Source of the DNA: Bog-159 sp049511415
Lineage (GTDB): Bacteria > Acidobacteriota > Terriglobia > Bryobacterales > Bryobacteraceae
Reading direction: 5' to 3'
Length of the DNA stretch: 64,000 bases
Assembly: GCA_049511415.1 (NCBI GenBank)
Contig: JBEKYC010000002.1
Coordinates: 159,811 to 223,810, forward strand
The position numbers and the translations under genes are program-made. Shown piece after piece: positions 59,929 through 64,000 of the stretch; positions within the stretch are counted from its first letter, which is position 1; each line of letters opens with the position of its first letter. The notes below the pieces were generated by a model. That model ran no database searches, was not told the origin of the DNA, and was given only the letters and a program-made list of their open reading frames with translations.

Positions 59929-60089
59929 ATATCCTGAAATAGACTGTAACAAAATGTCTCCGCGGTTACCAAGACGTGATCGGCTCGAAATCTCTGCACC
60001 CCTTCGAAGCGCGCTGGACTGACGGGTTTTCGAATGGCCCTCGGCACTTCGGCCAGATGATTGCTAACACGCTGTCGAGGGGGTTAATC

Positions 60090-60665
60090 GTGCGTTTTAG
60101 TTTCTGCTTGACCGCAGGGATACTAACCGGCTCTGTTTGCTTCGCCCAGTCCGTCTCGATCGGCTTGATCGGCGGCGGTATGGTCAGCAACGATCTCGGT
60201 AACCCGTGGCTTTCCAGTGTGTCACCGCGCTACGCCATCGGCCCCCAAGTGGACATCGGCCTGCCGCTGGGATTCGGAGTCGAGGTGGACGCCCTCTACC
60301 GTCACGAAGGTTACAACTTGCCCCAGTTCCCCGCGTATTCCGAGCTGTACGCGACCTCCTGGGAGTTTCCGTTGCTGCTCAAGAAGAGCCTCCCTTTTCC
60401 AGTGGTGAAGCCCTTTGTGGAAGCGGGCTACGCGCCGCGCAGGCTCGAAGGAACCAGCTACTACACCAGCGCCACCACCAGCCAAGGACTCGTGATCGGC
60501 GGCGGCGTGCAGGTGGGCATCGGCCGATTGCGGCTGGAGCCGGCGGTCCGCTATACGCACTGGAACAACAGCCCCGCCTTATTGGTCATCGCCGACGGCC
60601 CGTCGCCGCAACTGAGCTCCAACCAGGTCGACCTGCTGCTGGGCATCTCCTGGAAGCTCCGCTAA
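60090..60665 (+). CDS. Outer-membrane beta-barrel protein (OmpA/opacity-like)
   Basis: A 191-residue protein with a signal peptide (MRFSFCLTAGILTGSVCFAQ) and a beginning SVSIGLIGGGMVSNDLG followed by alternating amphipathic strands (FGVEVDALYRHEGYN, VKPFVEAGYAPRRLEG, GLVIGGGVQVGIGRLRLEP, QVDLLLGISWKLR), typical of eight-stranded outer-membrane barrels. The GTG start at 60090 has GAGGGGG six bases upstream; the frame is open further upstream without leader character. It converges on dnaE with a 5-base gap. Confidence 0.78.
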   Translation: MRFSFCLTAGILTGSVCFAQSVSIGLIGGGMVSNDLGNPWLSSVSPRYAIGPQVDIGLPLGFGVEVDALYRHEGYNLPQFPAYSELYATSWEFPLLLKKSLPFPVVKPFVEAGYAPRRLEGTSYYTSATTSQGLVIGGGVQVGIGRLRLEPAVRYTHWNNSPALLVIADGPSPQLSSNQVDLLLGISWKLR

Positions 60666-60670
60666 GCCGC

Positions 60671-63600
60671 TCAGCCCGCCAGCACTTCCACGCAATCCGG
60701 TCCGCAGATTTTTTCGATGGCCGCGCGAAACTCCCGGTCCGGCCGCACTTTGCCGGGCACGTCCAGAATCACCGAAAAATCGCGCGCCATCTCCAGCCGC
60801 AGCCGCACTTCGGATTCGCCCGGTTTGGTGCGAAACAACTCCTGCAAAGCGGCCGGCTTGTCCGCCGTTCCATTGCGTCCCAGCCACACCCGGATCGAAA
60901 TCAGCGCCGGCATATTCAAACGGGCTGTTTCGAGCGGTTGAATATCCTGCACCGAGATCTTGGGCGGCGCATTCTCTTCCGGCAGCACCAGGCCGCGGAT
61001 CAGCACCGCCTGATCCTCCACGATCAACGGCGCCAGCCGCTCGTAGCTGGTGGTGAATACCATGCCGTCCACCGCGCCCGCGCGATCTTCGATCTGCATC
61101 GCGGCCCATGGCTTCTGCTCCCGGTTGCGCTTGCGCTGGATGCCCGTGAGCACGCCGCAGAGCGACACTTCGGTGTTCTTTTCCAGGCCTTCCAGGTCGC
61201 CGGTGTGGTGGTTCGCCAACTCGCGGATCTTATCCTCGTAATGATCCAGCGGATGGCCGGTCACATAGTAACCCAGCATCTCCTTCTCGCCTTGCAACTT
61301 CTCGCGCGCGGTCCACGAGGGCACTTGCGGCAGTGGCTTGTCCACCGGCGCTTCGTCCCCGCCCAGATCCCCGAACAGCCCGCCTTGCCCGCACTCCCGA
61401 TCGCGCCATGCGCGTTGCCCCGCTTCCATGGCGCCCTCGGTGGCCGCGAACAATTGCGCGCGCGTGCCCTCCAGCGTATCCATGGCCCCCGCACGGATCA
61501 GGCTCTCGATCATGCGCCGGTTCAAGCTGCCCAGATCCACGTGCTCGCAAAATTCATAGATGGTCTGAAATCGCCCTCCCAGTTTCTCGCGTGCGGCGCG
61601 GATCCCCTCCACCGCATTGGGACCCAGGTTCTTTACCGCGCTCAATCCGAAACGAATCCCTTTTCCGTTGGGCGCCGAATCGTCCGGCGTGAAACTCGCA
61701 TCGCTGGCGTTCACATCCGGCTGCAACACCGTGATGCCCATCTCCCGGCACTCGTTGATGTACTTCACTACCTTGGTCGTGTTGCCGGTTTCGGAAGTCA
61801 ACAGGGCGGCCATGAAATCGATGGGATAGTGCGCCTTCAAATAGGCCGTAACATACGCCAGATAAGCGTAGGCCGCCGAATGCGACTTATTAAATCCGTA
61901 ACCCGCGAACTGCTCCATCAGATCGAAAATCTTCTCGACCTTCTTCTGTGGGAACCCGCGCGCCTGCGCTCCTTTGTTGAATTTTTCGCGCTGCGCGGCC
62001 ATTTCCTCGGCCTTCTTTTTGCCCATCGCGCGCCGCAGAATATCCGCCTCGCCCAGCGAGTAGCCCGCCACCACGTTGGAGATCTGCATCACCTGTTCCT
62101 GGTACACGATGACGCCGTAAGTCTCTTCGAGCAGCGCCTTCAGCTCCGGCAGATCGTAAGCCACCGCGCGCCGGCCATGCTTGCGCTCGATGAAATCATC
62201 CACCATGCCGCCCTGAATCGGTCCCGGCCGGTACAGCGCATTCAACGCCGTCAGATCCTCGATGCGGCTCGGATGATAGCGGCGCAGGATATCCTTCATC
62301 CCTTCGGATTCAAACTGAAAAATGCCGCTAGTGAGCGCCTTGCAAAAGACCTCGTAAGTCGCCGGATCGTCCAGCGCCAGTTCCTCCGGCACCAGCTTCA
62401 CGCCGTGCCGCTTTTCGATCAGCTTTAGCGCATCGTCGATGAGCGTCAGCGTGGTCAGCCCCAGGAAATCCATCTTCAGGAGCTGCAGCTTCTCCAAGCC
62501 GCTCATATCGAACTGCGTGACAATTTCTTCCCGGTTGGTGCGGTACAGTGGCACCAGATCTTTCAAGGGTTCGGGCGAGATGACCACGCCCGCGGCATGC
62601 ACGGAACAGTTGCGCGCCATGCCTTCCAGGCGCAGCGCCACCTGCAGAATCTCCCCCACGCGCGGATCTTTGCGCTCCAGCTCGGCGAAGCCCGGCTCGG
62701 CCTTCATGGCATCGCTCAGCGTGATGTTCAGGACCGTGGGCACCAGCTTGGTGAGCCGCTCCACGTCCGCGAAACTCATATCCAGCACGCGGCCCACGTC
62801 TTTGATAGCCGCCCGCGCGCCCATGGTGTTGAACGTAATGATCTGCGCCACCTGCTCGCGCCCATATTTCTCAGTGACGTACTGGATCACTTCCCCGCGC
62901 CGGTTCATGCAGAAATCGATATCGATATCCGGCATGCTGATGCGTTCCGGATTCAGGAACCGCTCGAACAGCAGGCCGTATTCCAGCGGATCGATGTCCG
63001 TGATGCCCATGGCGTAGCCCACCAGGCTGCCCGCCGCCGATCCGCGCCCCGGCCCCACCGGAATGGATATCGATTTCGCGAAACGGATGAAATCCCAGAC
63101 GATCAGAAAATAGCCGGAGAATTTCATCTTCTGGATCATCTGGATCTCGCGGTCCAGCCGCTCCATGTATTCCGGCAAATCGTGCTTCAGCCGTCCGGCT
63201 GTGTGCAGCGCTTCAAGGCGCACCCGCCGCTTCTCGAAACCCTGCCGCGCCACGAATTCGAAATAGGTATCGGTCGAATGCTCCGCCGGCACTTCAAACT
63301 TCGGGAACGGCTCCTTGATCTTTTCCAGGCTGACCTGGCACCGCTGCGCGATCTCCCACGTCCGGTCGAGCGATTCCTCCAGTTCGCCGAAAAGCTGCAT
63401 CATCTCGGCGCGCGACTTCAGGTAAAAATCCGGTGTGTTCCAGTGCATGCGATTCGGATCGCTCATGGTCTTGCCGGTCTGTATGCAGAGCAGAATTTCG
63501 TGCGCCCGCGCGTCGTCCTTCCGCAGATAATGCGCGTCGTTGGTGGCCACCAGCGGCAGTCCCGTCTCGGCCGACAGGCGGTTTACGGCGGGTATCAGGC

Positions 63601-64000
63601 GCTTATCCTGCTCCAGGTGGTGATCCTGAATCTCCAGAAAGAAGTTGCCCTTGCCGAACATGTCCGCGTAGGTGTACGCGGTGCGGCGGGCTTCGTCGTA
63701 GCGGTCCGCCAGCAGGATCTCCGGAATGTCGCCGCGCAGGCACGCCGACATGCCGATCAGCCCCTTGGCGTGCTGCGCCAGCAGATCTTTATCGATGCGC
63801 GGCTTGTAGTAGAAGCCTTCCAGAAAGGCCGTGGACACCAGCTTGATGAGGTTCCGATACCCCTCCTGCGATTCGCACAGCAGCACCAAGTGGTTGTACC
63901 GGTCCGTGTCCGAGCGGGTCTTGTGCCCTTGCTGCGAGACGTAAACCTCGCACCCGATGACCGGATGCACGCCCTTGGCCTTGGCGGTGTTGTAGAACTG
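60671..64000 (-). CDS. dnaE: DNA polymerase III alpha subunit (partial, N-terminus outside window)
   Basis: The visible 1109 codons cover nearly all of the replicative polymerase. The PHP domain is at the start (VIGCEVYVSQ, VATNDAHYLRK), the palm contains the catalytic aspartates in MPDIDIDFC, and GPGRGSAAGSLVGYAMGITDIDPL, ALNALYRPGPIQGGMVD and FAGYGFNKSHSAAYA are further signatures. The C-terminal OB domain is seen (CGVLTGIQRKRNREQKPWAAMQIED). The frame is open to the right edge, so the first 60 or so residues are missing. No anomalies. Confidence 0.96.
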   Translation of the reverse strand, partial: QFYNTAKAKGVHPVIGCEVYVSQQGHKTRSDTDRYNHLVLLCESQEGYRNLIKLVSTAFLEGFYYKPRIDKDLLAQHAKGLIGMSACLRGDIPEILLADRYDEARRTAYTYADMFGKGNFFLEIQDHHLEQDKRLIPAVNRLSAETGLPLVATNDAHYLRKDDARAHEILLCIQTGKTMSDPNRMHWNTPDFYLKSRAEMMQLFGELEESLDRTWEIAQRCQVSLEKIKEPFPKFEVPAEHSTDTYFEFVARQGFEKRRVRLEALHTAGRLKHDLPEYMERLDREIQMIQKMKFSGYFLIVWDFIRFAKSISIPVGPGRGSAAGSLVGYAMGITDIDPLEYGLLFERFLNPERISMPDIDIDFCMNRRGEVIQYVTEKYGREQVAQIITFNTMGARAAIKDVGRVLDMSFADVERLTKLVPTVLNITLSDAMKAEPGFAELERKDPRVGEILQVALRLEGMARNCSVHAAGVVISPEPLKDLVPLYRTNREEIVTQFDMSGLEKLQLLKMDFLGLTTLTLIDDALKLIEKRHGVKLVPEELALDDPATYEVFCKALTSGIFQFESEGMKDILRRYHPSRIEDLTALNALYRPGPIQGGMVDDFIERKHGRRAVAYDLPELKALLEETYGVIVYQEQVMQISNVVAGYSLGEADILRRAMGKKKAEEMAAQREKFNKGAQARGFPQKKVEKIFDLMEQFAGYGFNKSHSAAYAYLAYVTAYLKAHYPIDFMAALLTSETGNTTKVVKYINECREMGITVLQPDVNASDASFTPDDSAPNGKGIRFGLSAVKNLGPNAVEGIRAAREKLGGRFQTIYEFCEHVDLGSLNRRMIESLIRAGAMDTLEGTRAQLFAATEGAMEAGQRAWRDRECGQGGLFGDLGGDEAPVDKPLPQVPSWTAREKLQGEKEMLGYYVTGHPLDHYEDKIRELANHHTGDLEGLEKNTEVSLCGVLTGIQRKRNREQKPWAAMQIEDRAGAVDGMVFTTSYERLAPLIVEDQAVLIRGLVLPEENAPPKISVQDIQPLETARLNMPALISIRVWLGRNGTADKPAALQELFRTKPGESEVRLRLEMARDFSVILDVPGKVRPDREFRAAIEKICGPDCVEVLAG

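Noticed and set aside
60206..62428. A 740-residue open frame on the plus strand
   Set aside because: It runs antisense to dnaE, whose motifs are complete; the antisense protein has arginine/histidine/leucine-rich shadow composition and no domain.
1..64000. tRNA, rRNA, CRISPR array, insertion sequence, attachment site
   Set aside because: I looked in all gaps for T-arm-like GGTTCGA patterns, regularly spaced repeats and transposase motifs and found none that hold up.

Overview
The window is GC-rich bacterial chromosome, most likely from an acidobacterium of the Bryobacterales/Solibacter type. This is an inference from gene content: an orphan duplicated ABC permease next to a PadR regulator (the ADOP arrangement), a very large Oar-like TonB-dependent receptor with an N-terminal carboxypeptidase-regulatory domain, tandem carboxypeptidase-regulatory-domain proteins, a caa3/aa3-type oxidase operon, and OmcA/MtrC-type decaheme cytochromes. 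Both ends cut through genes: a multiheme cytochrome on the left and dnaE on the right.

Layout. 1-2.6 kb: multiheme cytochrome operon (minus strand) that suggests extracellular electron transfer. 3-10 kb: ttcA-like thiolase, secreted lipase-like protein, SprT-like peptidase, fabH, a decayed gene, a MerB-like protein and a YD-repeat protein. 10.1-11.9 kb: small autoregulated-looking operon (membrane protein, XRE regulator, SnoaL-like protein, DUF4386). 11.9-20.9 kb: threonine aldolase, hemW, a broken Uma2 gene, glycosyltransferase, DUF1015, aminotransferase plus HPPD (tyrosine catabolism), MFS exporter and 3-methyladenine glycosylase. 21-27.4 kb: surface/sugar genes (beta-helix lipoprotein, methyltransferase, degenerate Wzt-like ABC protein, ATP-grasp-like protein, Tat-exported oxidoreductase). 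27.4-30.7 kb: accessory patch with a G/T-rich intergenic block, two decayed toxin-antitoxin pairs, two secreted proteins of unknown function and a stranded IPT/TIG fragment. 30.7-35.5 kb: sugar epimerase, TIM-barrel isomerase and two tandem carboxypeptidase-regulatory-domain proteins. 35.5-40.3 kb: pdxR-pdxS-pdxT-arsC-xseA, vitamin B6 synthesis under a MocR-type regulator. 40.3-46.1 kb: PQQ-like propeller protein and a three-gene phosphorelay. 46.1-50.6 kb: cytochrome c oxidase operon. 50.8-58.2 kb: TonB receptor, cytochrome P460, ADOP permease with PadR. 58.3-59.9 kb: DUF5131 (three-Cys motif) plus TcmP pair. 60-64 kb: outer-membrane barrel and dnaE.

Cross-cutting signals. Many promoters look like a bare -10 hexamer (TANNNT) about 6-9 bases before the start codon with no Shine-Dalgarno, so many mRNAs here are probably leaderless. 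Two divergent gene pairs share an overlapping, near-symmetric -10 element. Regulator genes carry recognisable candidate operators just upstream: a 10-bp inverted repeat before the XRE operon, two GCCAGCCAAT direct repeats 21 bp apart before pdxR, and a 21-bp dyad before padR. The best candidate for an incompletely described system is the translationally coupled TcmP-DUF5131 pair, which sits in visibly lower-GC DNA between ordinary chromosomal genes.
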